Shown: piece after piece, positions 48,701 through 60,424 of the stretch
How the letters are laid out: every line of letters begins with the position of its first letter
Position numbering within the stretch: position 1 is the first letter of the stretch
Assembly: GCA_038380795.1 (NCBI GenBank)
Contig: CM076261.1
Location: 13,999,226 to 14,063,225, forward strand
Length of the DNA stretch: 64,000 nt
Origin: Pyrocephalus nanus
Lineage: Eukaryota; Chordata; Aves; Passeriformes; Tyrannidae
Direction: 5' to 3'
Notes under the pieces: model-generated
What the model saw: only the letters and a program-made list of their open reading frames with translations
The model's database searches: none
What the model was told of the DNA's origin: nothing
Program-made: the position numbers and the translations under genes

Positions 48701-49420
48701 GTGATATTTCTTCGTGTTACTGAGATGGTAAAAGTGAGTTATAATTAATCCACTGTCCCTTTATCAAGACCAATAAACAGAGAGCAATAAAATGTAATCT
48801 AATTGTGCCATTATCTCAAATGAATATTTTATCATCTGTTAGCAACTAAATCATAAATTATTTTTCAACATCTTTTTAATAAGATGAAAGATGATCAGGG
48901 CATGCTAGGAAGTGCTGTAAAACCCAATTTGAATAATCAGTCTGTTTTCTGTGGAAAAAATCAGGCCTTTGTGCACCTCTTTAGAAATGCACAAAAATTA
49001 TAAGACCTCTAAGAACTAAAAATAAGTTTATTTTCTCATGAACAAGCTCAGAAGTTCTTAAACAGACTTAAATCTACCTGGAATTTCATCTTCAGATGAT
49101 ATCAGAAAAAGTCATTCCACCAATTACAGATTTGGCCCATATTAAGATTAATCTGTAATTCAATATTCATCTCAGTGGTCAGTATTTTTAATGAACTTCA
49201 CATGAGTAAACACAAATTTGGAGGTAAAAAATTTACATTAATGTGCAGTTCTAGTCAAGCACGAAAGCTACCAGTCCTTCTTAGTGCTAGAACACCAGAT
49301 TTTATTCATTTGGCATCCAATTGTTGGTTCATTTTCTCCACTACACATTAAGTGTACGGGTGCATATTTTTTATTACAGTAAAAATATACTGAAGCATAC
49401 TGAATTAACAGCAAAATAAT
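48701..49420. other. Candidate conserved noncoding block (texture only)
   Basis: This stretch has no simple repeats or known transposons. It has many homeodomain-like TAAT/ATTA words (for example TTATAATTAATCC near 48740), mixed higher-complexity segments, and the inverted repeat at 49122-49160. That texture is typical of conserved regulatory DNA in vertebrate gene deserts, but conservation cannot be judged from one sequence. No open frame supports an exon. Confidence 0.15.
49122..49160. repeat. 11-bp inverted repeat, 17-nt spacer
   Basis: AATTACAGATT (49122-49132) and AATCTGTAATT (49150-49160) are perfect reverse complements. Each arm contains a TAATT or AATTA homeodomain-type core, so a pair of symmetric protein sites is possible. 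Chance is also possible. Confidence 0.8.
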
Positions 49421-50131
49421 AACACACTATTAATACAATCAATATCATCACAGGAAACTACACAATTGATGCATCTCATTTTCAAGCCTTTCCAGGATTT
49501 TTCAATTGGTTTTCTATTTTTAAGAGGCAAAGGACTTTAAAAATTATTCCTAAACTCATCTTTCTTGGAGGAAATTTACATCTGCTTAATCAAGCTGTAA
49601 CTGGTACTATAAATATGAGATGAATTTCAGAGACATACAGAAATATAGTATGTCCACTTGCAAAAGAGTGTGTATTCAAAGCGTTATAAAATCTTATCCA
49701 CATCCAGGATAAACCAGCATAGTTTGGTTCACTTTCTCTAGGCCAGTTCAATTCCACAATAAGTAGATAAATGCTTTCTTTCCATTCACTTGACTAATTA
49801 CTGACACATATCTGAGCACTTCTGAATGGTGGACCAGTGTGCACTCCCTCCGATAAGACTATTACAAGTGCTGGGCTTCGAAATCACATTTTCAAATGCT
49901 GATGCTATGGATCTCTAGTGTAAGGAGCAATGGCAGCTTAGGCATAAATGGCTTTTGCAAATGATTGAGCTCCAAAATAAACAAAAATATTTGAAAATTG
50001 TAACAACCAGATTTTATAAGTATACTTTCAAACACTGTAAGTATTTCTTTTATGAACAGATAAGGTTAATAATTTTTAGGTCTTGCACAGTATTTATGTG
50101 TGAAGCACTCTACAAGAGTTAAAAAATCAAT
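49421..50131. other. Unique AT-rich noncoding DNA
   Basis: No feature is recognised. Confidence 0.4.
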
Positions 50132-50154
50132 CTTACCACCTCTCAGGTGGTAAG
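50132..50154. repeat. 10-bp inverted repeat, 3-nt loop
   Basis: CTTACCACCT (50132-50141) and AGGTGGTAAG (50145-50154) flank CTC. It is a perfect tight hairpin. Both strands carry an AGGTGG word (E-box-like CACCT core), but no function is shown. Confidence 0.82.
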
Positions 50155-50457
50155 TGTGAAGTGTCAGAACTGAAGCTTGGTGACAACATTCCCCAAAACC
50201 AATAGTAAAAAAAGTTACATAAATGCAGCATCTCATTCCAAATAAATGTAGAAATTAAAAAGCAAACAAAAAACCCCAGCTCTGTCAAAAAACATCCAAA
50301 ATAGGCTCTTAAACTTCTAATACCTCTTTGTGACATCTAGCTTTAGTCCTTTGTGAGTGATATAGTTTTGGGGAATCACCAATTAAATGCAACCGATTCT
50401 TTTTGCACAGTATTCATACTACTACACAGCAGATGACCATGGAAAGGGAGAGTACTT
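50155..50457. other. Unique noncoding DNA
   Basis: No feature is recognised. Confidence 0.4.
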
Positions 50458-50493
50458 AAAAACAAACAAACAAACAAACAAACAAAACAAAAC
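50458..50493. repeat. (CAAA)n microsatellite
   Basis: Five to six CAAA units grading into CAAAA. It is of the same kind as the tract at 23498. Confidence 0.9.
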
Positions 50494-52362
50494 CACAGCT
50501 TTTACTAATTGGAAAATTATTGGCTACTATTCTCTATCTATTTATCTCCAGAGAGATAAATAAAGGCAGAGAGAAAAAAATTAAGTTAATAGAAAGTTGG
50601 TGACTAGTACCAACACGCAGCTGACCCTTAAAAAAAAATTAGTGTCACCTTTTCCTGAGGACCACTCAACATCCTATTATGCTCTCATCACTTTTGAGCA
50701 CCTTGCTAAGCATTTTGCTTAATAGTACTGAAGCATTAGGTTTAATAAACAGATTTTTACCCATATTTTTTAAAACAGCTCTTTGATTGTAAAGCGGGTT
50801 TCTACATGACTTTCTATTTGCCTTGAAATGACATGTAACTTTCAGTGCTTTAAGAATACCACAAAAAATTCTTCTGTCTGCTGCACTACAGAATTTTAGC
50901 TGATTCATGATATCATCACATGAAAATAAATCAACCACAAGAATACTCAAAGTTTTCTTGAACTCTACTTTTTCTTCATCTTTTGTAGAGCAGGATACCA
51001 TCTAGGGGTTACTTAAAATATTATAGGTTTATTTCCTTTTTGTGAGTTTGCATACATAGTTAGTTTTCAAAAGCTTGAATATAAGAATGCCAAGAAATCA
51101 CTCAGTGTGATATTCTTTGTATCAAATCATGCAATCTACTCTAATGATTCATAACATTTCTTGACATTTTACAACAGCGTAGAACTTTGTTATTATAAAT
51201 ACATGTGTATATGACCTCAGATAATCAGAGGTGACAAGTCCGCATAAATGTGATGACCTCAAGTGAGCCAATTATTTAATGAGCAAGCATTTATTTACCA
51301 TTGGAAAGGAGGACTCTTTAGGAGAGATAGAATCACCTTCTATGACTGTGTTCGTCTATGTACCTTTATATTTACCTTTTCCATTTAATTTCTGTAATAC
51401 ACAATAGAAAACAAATACCTACTAAGCAAAAATATGAAGCAAAGCCATTACTATTACAAGAATCTCTATTGTCCACCTTGTTACTATCACTCTGTGTGTG
51501 ATCATAATTATAATTTTACAAGAACCCTAGAAGGGATATTTGGTAAATGACTGTTGTAACAGGCTTTTTCTACCTGTCATAATTTCATTGCTCCCTTTTA
51601 AAAAACTCAAATAAAACAAAAAATAAGTACAATAGAGACTAATTAGTTCATTTTCAACACTGAATTTTTTCACAAGTCATTCAGAGACTGTAGTAATAAA
51701 CTTGATGTAGAACCAATTTAGGACAGGAAGAAACAAGCTGCCAAATGTACAATACACATCATTTACATTTAATCCACAGCCAAAATCTCACTTTCATTTC
51801 TTCATTGACACTTCAGGGTGCCAGCATAGAGTAAAACTATGAGATATTAGGAGAAATTCATTACTATGTGGCATTTGGACGAGAAATAATTCACTTTTCT
51901 ATTAAGAAGTTCACACATTCAGGAACACTACAAGGTTATATAAAGGCAGATTCCAAACACTGATAAATTATGTGTGTTTCTCAGAACAAGCTGCTTGAGG
52001 ACAGAGCAAGAAAATTCCTATATAGAATACAAATGCTTTGTGAATCAGCGCCTCTGAGGATATTTTAAAGAAATATCAGTGACATGCTTGTTTGTTCTGT
52101 TATAAAATCTTGTACCAAGGTGAAGCTATACATAGCTCTTTAAAATTCTTCACAACAAGTCTTTTCTATCCCTTCCCTAAGTCCCTCTATAAATAATTGA
52201 TTTCAACTACATCTTAAAAACATATCTTTGAAAGGGCACAAGTAAGATTAAAGCTGTATGGTTTCATCACAACTAATTGCCGACCTGCTACTTTTCTGTT
52301 GAATATATGCAAATCATTTCACTACAAACATGTTTGGTTTGTAAGTAAAATATAACATTGCC
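50494..52362. other. Unique AT-rich noncoding DNA; holds an unsupported 111-codon minus-strand frame
   Basis: The frame at 50666-51001 (minus) starts MVSCSTKDEEKVEFKK and is rich in Lys and Ser. Of the non-repeat frames in this window its composition is the most protein-like. I recognise no domain, no upstream promoter and no splice context. Frames of this length are expected by chance in 64 kb of DNA this AT-rich, so it is not called a gene. The rest of the stretch shows no known repeat. Confidence 0.35.
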
Positions 52363-52403
52363 ATATATAACTAATATAACTAATATTGTCACATATAACT
52401 AAT
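52363..52403. repeat. Short diverged repeat of TATAACTAAT
   Basis: The 10-mer TATAACTAAT occurs at 52375-52384 and 52394-52403, with an overlapping copy at 52366-52375. This is a small local amplification. Confidence 0.75.
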
Positions 52404-53396
52404 GAGTCAGATGGAGAACATTAACACTGTGATGACAACGAGCTTCTAACATGTCTGAATCATTGTTTTAAGAAGTCTGTCTTCTGCAGAGTTAAATGAT
52501 TGAGAGATCCTAAGGTGAGGATAAAAAGAAGGACCAAAGAATACACAATTTAACTTAGAAGCACTAACAGATTAATACCCTACACAAAACCCCCTCACAG
52601 ATTCCCTGATTAAATGATGATTTCAACTAGTTCAACACTAATAGGATCTGCACTCTGTTGGTTAAGAATGAATTTTCTCAAACATGGATCATCAAAACAG
52701 CAGACCATAATGTCTTCTTCAAAAGCTTTTTATGATCCATTTATGCAACTTTAAAGCAATTACAGACAAGTTGTGCCAGCATGGCTACTCTCTATGCACA
52801 ATATATTCTAATGCCAAAAAACAATGGAGTTTGCTAGATGGAAATAAACACCATGTGTTTAACAGCATCTTGCTTCCACAGCTAAATCTCATTTTCCTCT
52901 CTCTCATTAATACTGTGTGTGAATTCTAAGAACTGAATGCAAAGAAAAGGAGAAAATAAAATGAAATAATAACACATTTCCAGTACAATATAATTTCAAT
53001 TTATCACCCTTTCCCTCCTCCTCAAAAATTATAAGACCCTCAAAAACAGAAGTTCAAAACTGAAATTTGAAAAGCATTTTTTCAAACAGCTCTTATTAAC
53101 CAGAATACATGCTCTGATGAGCATGATTTCCACAATTATTGAGATAAAAGAGTTATCATTAATCTTTTTTCATTTCTAAATTTGACCAGCATTCAAGAGT
53201 CACACCCAATAGCTGCTTGACTGTGTACAAAAGTGGGTTTTTGTTCCCCCAGAGAGTACACCTGAAGCACACCAAAGCCAGAAGCTGTGTGCTCTTTTCA
53301 ATATTTTGGTTGAATGAAAAGAAATCATAAAGGCTTTGGTTCATACAGAAAAAGACCAAGGGATCACCAACTGTGATATATCAAGTGGATTGATTG
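52404..53396. other. Unique AT-rich noncoding DNA
   Basis: No feature is recognised. Confidence 0.45.
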
Positions 53397-53462
53397 GTGG
53401 ATGGATGGATGGATGGATGGATGGATGGATGGATGGATGGATGGATGGATGGATGGATGGAT
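53397..53462. repeat. (GGAT)n tetranucleotide microsatellite
   Basis: About 16 uninterrupted GGAT units, preceded by the degenerate seed TTGATTGGTGG. A minus-strand open frame through it encodes a Pro-Ser-Ile-His repeat, which is an artefact of the tandem array. Perfect tetranucleotide arrays of this length are usually length-variable. Confidence 0.97.
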
Positions 53463-53700
53463 AGTAAATAGGGTACTATAATAGCTCTTTGCTCTGGCAA
53501 ATAACAGAATGAGAATTTGCATCAAGACAAATTTTAAATGGAGTTTAAATGCACAGTTTTCTAGCATTAATGGCAGTTAAGCACCAGAAAAGAAGAAATC
53601 TCCTTAAATGGCTGTAAATCCACTTGAGTCATATAAATCTAAGTTATGTTTTGTCTCTGAAGAGACAAAAGACAGTTGTTTATACCATGAGATTTGATGT
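53463..53700. other. Unique noncoding DNA
   Basis: No feature is recognised. Confidence 0.4.
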
Positions 53701-54965
53701 ACCTAAGTGAGCCTTGGCTTTTAATTTACACACCTATATAATCCCTGCAGAGAGGGAGGTGCTCTGAATCTCTTTCTGTGGATGCTTGTCTTCTTTTTAT
53801 TGACTGAGAAATGAGAGGTGGATGGGAGAGTGGACAATCTTTCATTACCTGAACAAAACAGCTTTGTTATATACACTACTGGTGTATAACCCAAGCTGTG
53901 GAGTAAGAGCCAACTGTCTTTTCTCAACAGCATGAGAGAGCCTTGCAGTCGAGGCTGTTCTAATTTTTAATTGTTGCCTGTACTGCCAGCCAACTCTGTA
54001 TTCTTTCACAGAAAAGTATTTGTGCTTTCTTTCATGGTCACACCTGGAGTTAAAGGTGATTATGCACACCCAGCCTAATCCCTGCTTGCTGTCTCTGACA
54101 GCAGGCTCCTATATATAATGTTCAGGATGTGCTTCCAGAGGGGTCATCAGGACCCACATCCTCAGTGATCCGAAGAGGGTCCATGGATCCTCAAGGGACG
54201 AAATGCCTAAGAGGTGTAGACTGGTTTGATGGTTCTCTTGTTCTACCTCAGGGTCACCCTGAGCAGATTGTGGAGACAGTGTTACTTCCCTGGTGAAAAC
54301 ATTAGATAAGCAGTCAGATATACTAAGGAGGAAAAACCAGCCATGTTTAAGTAAACATGGTCAGAACTGGTGTCTGCTGTGTCAGACCAGCACTAGAGTG
54401 GTGGTTGAGGGCACGTTTTTCTGAGGGTAGGTGGGTTATACAGAGGGGAGAGCATATTAGCAGACGTCAGCATTTCTCTGCCATAGGTACTTATTTTGAC
54501 CAGGGAGGAGAAAACTACTGCTTACTGCACCATTCTGACAGCCTAACTAACCAACCTTCAGAACAGTTTCTGATGTGGAATCAGAGGATTGGTCAGACTA
54601 TCATCCAGATCAGGGAATAATTTTCACCAGAAATCAAGACTCACTTTTTGCCAAAGAACAATTTAATTCTTTTTCTTAATGAGGCCCAGCCACTCATAAA
54701 CCTGTGATGGATAGCAGCGCTGCCAGAGGGGCTGTGCTGGGGTTGTGCTGCTGCTCAGAAAGATGTAAATGATTGCAGGGGAAAAAAATCCTTCCCCCCC
54801 CCGGCCAAGCAGCTTGCTTTCTTGTTTAGTAAATACTAAACTAGTCAGGCTGCTCAGTGCCACAATTTAATCACAGAGAAAACTTCATGGGTGCTCTGTC
54901 CCTGCACCAAGGGAAAGCAGCAACTAGCATGCAAGAGGGAAGTATATCTATTTTCCTCAGCAGAG
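53701..54965. other. GC-elevated block not explained by a known repeat
   Basis: From about 53700 to 54950 the DNA is visibly richer in G and C than the window average and free of CR1 or LTR sequence I recognise. TATA-like words on the plus strand lie at about 53734 (CCTATATAATCC) and 54112 (CCTATATATAATG). An 87-codon plus-strand frame (54357-54620) and two minus-strand frames (53721-54069) have no domain. A run of C (54794-54802) lies in a GC-rich part. The block could be a regulatory region, a lncRNA exon region or an old unclassified repeat. I cannot decide from sequence. Confidence 0.25.
54341..54360. repeat. 9-bp inverted repeat, 2-nt spacer
   Basis: CCATGTTTA and TAAACATGG flank AG. 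Each half contains a forkhead-like TGTTTA/TAAACA core. A second, weaker inverted repeat (GTTTAGTA and TACTAAAC) lies at 54824-54841. Confidence 0.8.
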
Positions 54966-54992
54966 AAAAAAAAAAAAAAAAAAAAAAAAAAA
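54966..54992. repeat. A27 homopolymer
   Basis: Twenty-seven A followed by GAAAGAAAAGGAAG. No retroposon body is recognised upstream, although the GC-elevated block at 53.7-54.9 kb lies directly 5' of it. Confidence 0.92.
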
Positions 54993-57900
54993 GAAAGAAA
55001 AGGAAGTGTCTTTTCTTTGTCCAGACCTTAAAACACAATTTAAATACATAAGGGACAAATTAGTCTATCAGAGGTGCTCTGATGAAAGAGAATAGTAGAA
55101 TGCGCAAAAAAACCCTGCTTTTAACCTGAGATATAACTGTTAAGAGAATGGAAAAACCTGAAGCATGAATGAATGAATGGGAGGCTAGGATAAATAGAAA
55201 AGCTTGCTCCTCCTAATTATAGTAATAGATAAACTATTCCAGAGGACCTTTAACAAATACCATTAAAAAACTATTCCAAGTTTTTATCTCAAAACCTCCT
55301 TACTGAATACTCAGTATCTCCATTCATAGAAAACATTTCCCAGGAAATGTTGAAAGACAAATTGTTTTCCTTTTCCTAGTTGAAAGCAGACATTTATTAT
55401 GAGAAATACCAGTAAAATTTTTTATCTTGAAGGGTTTTGTATTGTTTGTTTGTTGTCTATTGTTATAGATTTAAAAATTACCTTCAGGGACACAATATAG
55501 GCCACCCCAGAAAATACTGGAATTATGTCAAAGAATTGGCCTTAAAATATAGAACCTGAGCATTCTAGAAAGAAGAAAGCAAATATTTATATTTTTTAAA
55601 AGTACATATCAAGAAGTATGCAGATTTTTTTATTAATGTCTCATTTTTGTCCAAGTCCTGTCTTACAAAATCTTTTTAAATTTATTAATGTTTCAGTTTT
55701 CTTTAGGAGTCTGCACCTGGTTTAGCAAAGTGTTTAAAGTAATTAGTGGAATGAGTGTTATAGCAGAAGTAGTTTTCTCTCAGTATGCTGGGAATCTGAT
55801 CAGTCAAGTGCAATGTTTTTATTAGACTACATAAAATATTTAAATACATGCTGAACAGCCAGTTTGTGTGCACATACACCACAACATTCTTTTAGCTTCC
55901 TTGAAAATATTTAACTCTCTTGGACCACTGCAGGGTTGTGAAAATACAGAACTTTTTCACAAGCTAAAGGGCACAGAGTTATTAGTCTTAGTTCATGATT
56001 CTCTGCATAGGCTAGAAATGCAATTCTGTTCTCATTTTCATTACAATATCACATACATTTTTCAGAAAAATCAATTCTATTCCCAGGTTTCTATTCTCAG
56101 ATATGCTGACATGGAAAACAGGGATTTGAGGCTAGATAATCTCTCTTTTCCAATTCTATAAATCTCATTACTGAAACTTCTTTGAAGAAATGAACTCTTC
56201 ACTAATCTGAGCTTAAACTGAGAAGAATAAGTGACAGGACAAACACCACTACTCTGTGCATTAAAACAGCAGTACCTGCAAATCTTTGTTCGCGAAGCCT
56301 AGCCATGTTGACCTGCAGATAATTCCCAAAACCCACAAGATGAGCTGCATTTTTGGATCTATCAACTAAGTCTGCTGACCTCAAACTAACAACAAACACA
56401 AGGTATATTTTGTCATACAATTATTGTTTCAAAGAATTCTTATAATAAATTATAAGCCCTAACAACATTCTCACTTTGAAACATCACTGAAATAAGGGAA
56501 TCTAGGCTAATACCATAATAACAGCAATATTTTGGTCGCTTGAGTTTACAAAATAATAGTCTTCTGTCCTGACTTGTAATAATTTTCCCTACAAGCTTAA
56601 AAATGTTGCTCATAAAAAGAACATTGTTTTCTTTAATATGTAATTGCAACATAACACCTCAAATTAAATTATCATAGAGTTTGGGGGTTTAGTTTGGGCT
56701 AGAGCAGTTTAATACAATGAGATTTGGTAAATGTTTTCAGGAACAACTTTCAGGAGCAAAGACAAGACTAAAACAAAGCATGAGAATAGAGAAAAAGAAA
56801 ATTCAAAATGTAGCCACAATAACTCAGTCAGTGATTATGACAGAGTTATAAACGGTTTCTTGTGCTGTGTTGTGGTCACAAGACCACTGGTCTGATATGT
56901 GAAACCAGTATTCAGAATCACATTTTGCTCAACTTAGTTGACGTTCACAAATACTTTCAATGTAGCAGATTTTGCCAGGCCTCCCAGGCTAGACAGACAA
57001 CTTAGCTACATTTTTCTCCAACTGAAAACCACAGTTTTTAGGAGAACTTACCATTTACCATGCAATTCTGTTTATTTTTCAAAGTACAGAAAAAAAACCC
57101 TCAAAATCTGTTATTCAATGGAATTATTTCTGGCAACTGATACATAGCACCTCCCTAGCTTCCACTTAAGTATATCCGCTTAAGAACAGCTAAAGCTCAC
57201 TAAATAACATTATGTTGATTAGTGCTTTATCAGAGCTGGGGAAGAGGAGAGAAATCAGAGATGCTCAGAGATGTCCAATAGTTAGTGGGGAATTGCTCAA
57301 TTTTTGTAAGGTCACCCACATCTTCACCATCAACAGCACCAGATTATTACAAAATATTTTATAAAAGAGCTTTACACAAAAAGAAGTCAGTATAAGCTCC
57401 CGCAAACAGGTCCAAATGCAAAGTATTAGCCATACAGTCTTGGGTGAAAAAAAAATCAGTATCTCAAAGTCTTTGCAACAATGAGATTAGAGCAAAGACA
57501 CCTCGATATTCCTATGAACTCTGGGAAGTTCTCCAGAGTTTCCAGCAGAGTACAAGGCTTATTTACTCAAAACACTTTTGACTACTATTTACCAGGTTTG
57601 GGGGGTTTTATGTGTATTATAATTATTTATTCTATAACAAGTAAATGAGAGAAAATATGAATCTGTAAATAAATAAATACAAAATATAAAAGGATACTTC
57701 AGATATTAGACAAAGCAATTAATTTTAGCTATTCCAAATAATGTCATAACATCTTATTTAGTTAACTGTCACATATGGAATTTTCTGAGCTGAAGATTTT
57801 TCAGATAGGAATGAGCATTTCCAGTATATAACTTATAGCCTTGTTTGAGCTTCAGATTACAGTTTGATTGCCAAATGAAAAAATCCCATAGTCAATACAT

Positions 57901-58578
57901 ATTGCTATGGTTATGTCTCAGATTCATCTGGATTCACTGTACCAGCTAAAAGGAAGAAAATTAACTCTTTCCCAGTTAAAATCAGGACACATTCTTAAAT
58001 AGGTTTGAAGATTAGAGAATTTTAAAAATTGAGTGATAGTGGGGAAATTTAAAACATAGACAGTTAAGAAAAATAATAGGTAAGATATAATTGCTAAAGT
58101 TAGTTACAGAAATCCTTCAAGTGGACAAGATCAGCATGTTGTTCATCAATGCAGTTATTTATCTCTTGGTCAGCTTCCAAATCTATTAAAAAAAACCCCC
58201 ATCAACACAAATAACAAATAGTTATTTCATGTGACAGGTTTTATATGAGTGGCCATATATGCCTAGACAAGACTTTACTTCTGCATATTTATTTTCTCTA
58301 GATGAAATTGTTGTTCCACACTCTCACTGCAGAGATGTTTGGTTAATTTTATTTCCAGAAAAACAAAGTCCTCACTTCAATAAATACCCAGATTATAGTG
58401 GTGTCAATAACCTGCACTTTTCCTGTATTTTTCAATTAAAAGTGAAGAAGTCTCTACTATGACTGAAAGGAATTTGTGGTCATCTTATTTATGTACTTCA
58501 TTTCTATTAAAACCCAGGCAGCATTCTCACTAATTCGTGACTTTCTCAGTGTAAGTTTACTCAGCATTGACTTTTTCC
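54993..58578. other. Unique AT-rich noncoding DNA
   Basis: No gene or known repeat is recognised. A 97-codon plus-strand frame (55868-56161) and shorter frames on both strands have no domain. Confidence 0.45.
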
Positions 58579-58601
58579 TTTTTTTTTTTTTTTTTTTTTT
58601 T
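58579..58601. repeat. T23 homopolymer
   Basis: Twenty-three T, preceded by CTTTTTCC. On the minus strand it is a poly(A), but the sequence at higher coordinates shows no recognisable retrocopy. Confidence 0.9.
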
Positions 58602-59331
58602 CCCAGTAATTCACACTAGGATTGTGTAAAAAGAGAAAACTGTCAGCATTTTATTGTACTAGCAAAGAGGCTGCTTGGACAAACCATTGCACCTTGCATT
58701 ATGAGTCTTCTAGACTGCTGACTACTCTACATGGTCACTTGTTGGTATAAACTATATAACCAAAGTCTTCCCAAACATAACCTAAGTTTCATTGTTTTCA
58801 AGACACCAAATACCCCAAATAAACAATTTTGCAAGTATTTGTTTTCATATTTGGTTTCATTTTTCCCCAACTCTGACGGAATTGCTCTAAAGGAGGGTGA
58901 TTTAAAGACAGATAAAATTCCAGATTTCCTCAATGCCATCAAAAATTACTTAGTAACTCCCCTAAAATAGATCAAGATGGCTAAAATGTATGATTATGAA
59001 TTCTATTTACAATAAAATTTGCATTCAGGAGGATTAATCAAACTATTTCACTTGTCAGTATCCATTATCTCCAGCAGAAAATGAAACCTATGAGACGTTG
59101 TCCATAAATACAAAGAAGATAAAGTGATATCCACAAATTTGTATTTCTTCATCTTTGTCAAACACTTCTAACTTCCCAAATCCTGTATATTTAACTCTGT
59201 TCAGATATATGTAGGACATTATAAAATGTTCAAACAACTAATTATAAAATCTGTTTTATCATGTCCTCTATAATCATGAGAGCTTCCTCAAAAGTGTAAA
59301 ACTTATTTGCTTAACCTTAAAAGATATCATA
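58602..59331. other. Unique AT-rich noncoding DNA
   Basis: Overlapping 71-79 codon frames on both strands (58727-58970) have no recognisable domain. Nothing else is seen. Confidence 0.4.
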
Positions 59332-59365
59332 TTCAGACTGGAGCCTGTCAGACATACAGTCTGAA
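59332..59365. repeat. 9-bp inverted repeat, 16-nt spacer
   Basis: TTCAGACTG (59332-59340) and CAGTCTGAA (59357-59365) are reverse complements. CATACAGTCT recurs as a direct repeat just downstream (near 59383). Confidence 0.75.
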
Positions 59366-60424
59366 GGGGGTAAGAACCCCTGCATACAGTCTACATATAC
59401 CAACTCATGAATACCTGCTCAAGACACTTCTTTCCTTCCTCAGTCTTTCAGACACTACAGTATTTACAGTCAAGGTACCATGAGGTGAAAGCAGGAAACA
59501 GAAATTCTGTTAAGGGTGAAAAAAGTAAGTTATTTTGGTTTTAGCCTTTCACCCCCCATAGTAGTTTGTATGCAGAACACATAAATACAGTAAAATATAC
59601 TAAAAAGATCATGAAGTCCCAAGTGAGTTGTCAAACTCCTAGAAAACAGATGTATATATATGGCTGAAAAGGCTATATATTTAGGGAATACACCACAAAC
59701 CATTACTAAACATTTGGATTGTATAGATCACAAAGCTTTATTTGCTTAAGATGAGGCAAGGGCTGCACAAAACTGAAATCAAATATACAAATGAAAAGAT
59801 AAATAATTTATCAACTACAGTTGCTTGTGGAAAATATTTAACCAAGTCTATATTCTGTTGAAACAAATTCACATGAAACATTAAATCCAAGGAAATCAAA
59901 ACATAGCATTTTCTTTCAAAACTAAATATCCTTCTTAGAGATTCAATAAAACATTTAATATTTGTCCCTTCAAGAGGGAAAGAAACTTTTTAGTTTTCAT
60001 AAATTAAGAAAAAAAATTTTCTTGAAAATATTTAGATTTCAGCAGTTCATATTAACACAGAACAGTGTGAGAGTTGTGTAGTTATACAAATGGAAGTCTG
60101 TAGGTATTCTTTGCTTTTGCTTTTTTTATTATAAAAGAAAGCAAGAAGTATGGAAATACTTTAAACCCCTTGAATTTTGGATATTATCAAAATGTTTCAT
60201 GCATTAACACAGAACTCTGTGTTTACACACATAATGCTTTTCTATAGTGTTGAGGTCTCCAAAAATTTGATATAACAGGTTTTTTGTGTTTTCACAGTTC
60301 TTGATAAAAGAACTAGACAAAAGATAAAAGCCTTATCTTCAGTATAAGTCCTGCCATGACTAGTAACCCACACACATAATGTACAACCAACTTTCTACAT
60401 TACAGCCATTAGCGCTTGTCTGGC
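59366..60424. other. Unique AT-rich noncoding DNA
   Basis: No feature is recognised before the CR1 element begins. Confidence 0.45.

Noticed and set aside
53364..53567. Open frame with a Pro-Ser-Ile-His tandem repeat
   Set aside because: It is the reading of the (GGAT)n microsatellite on the minus strand.
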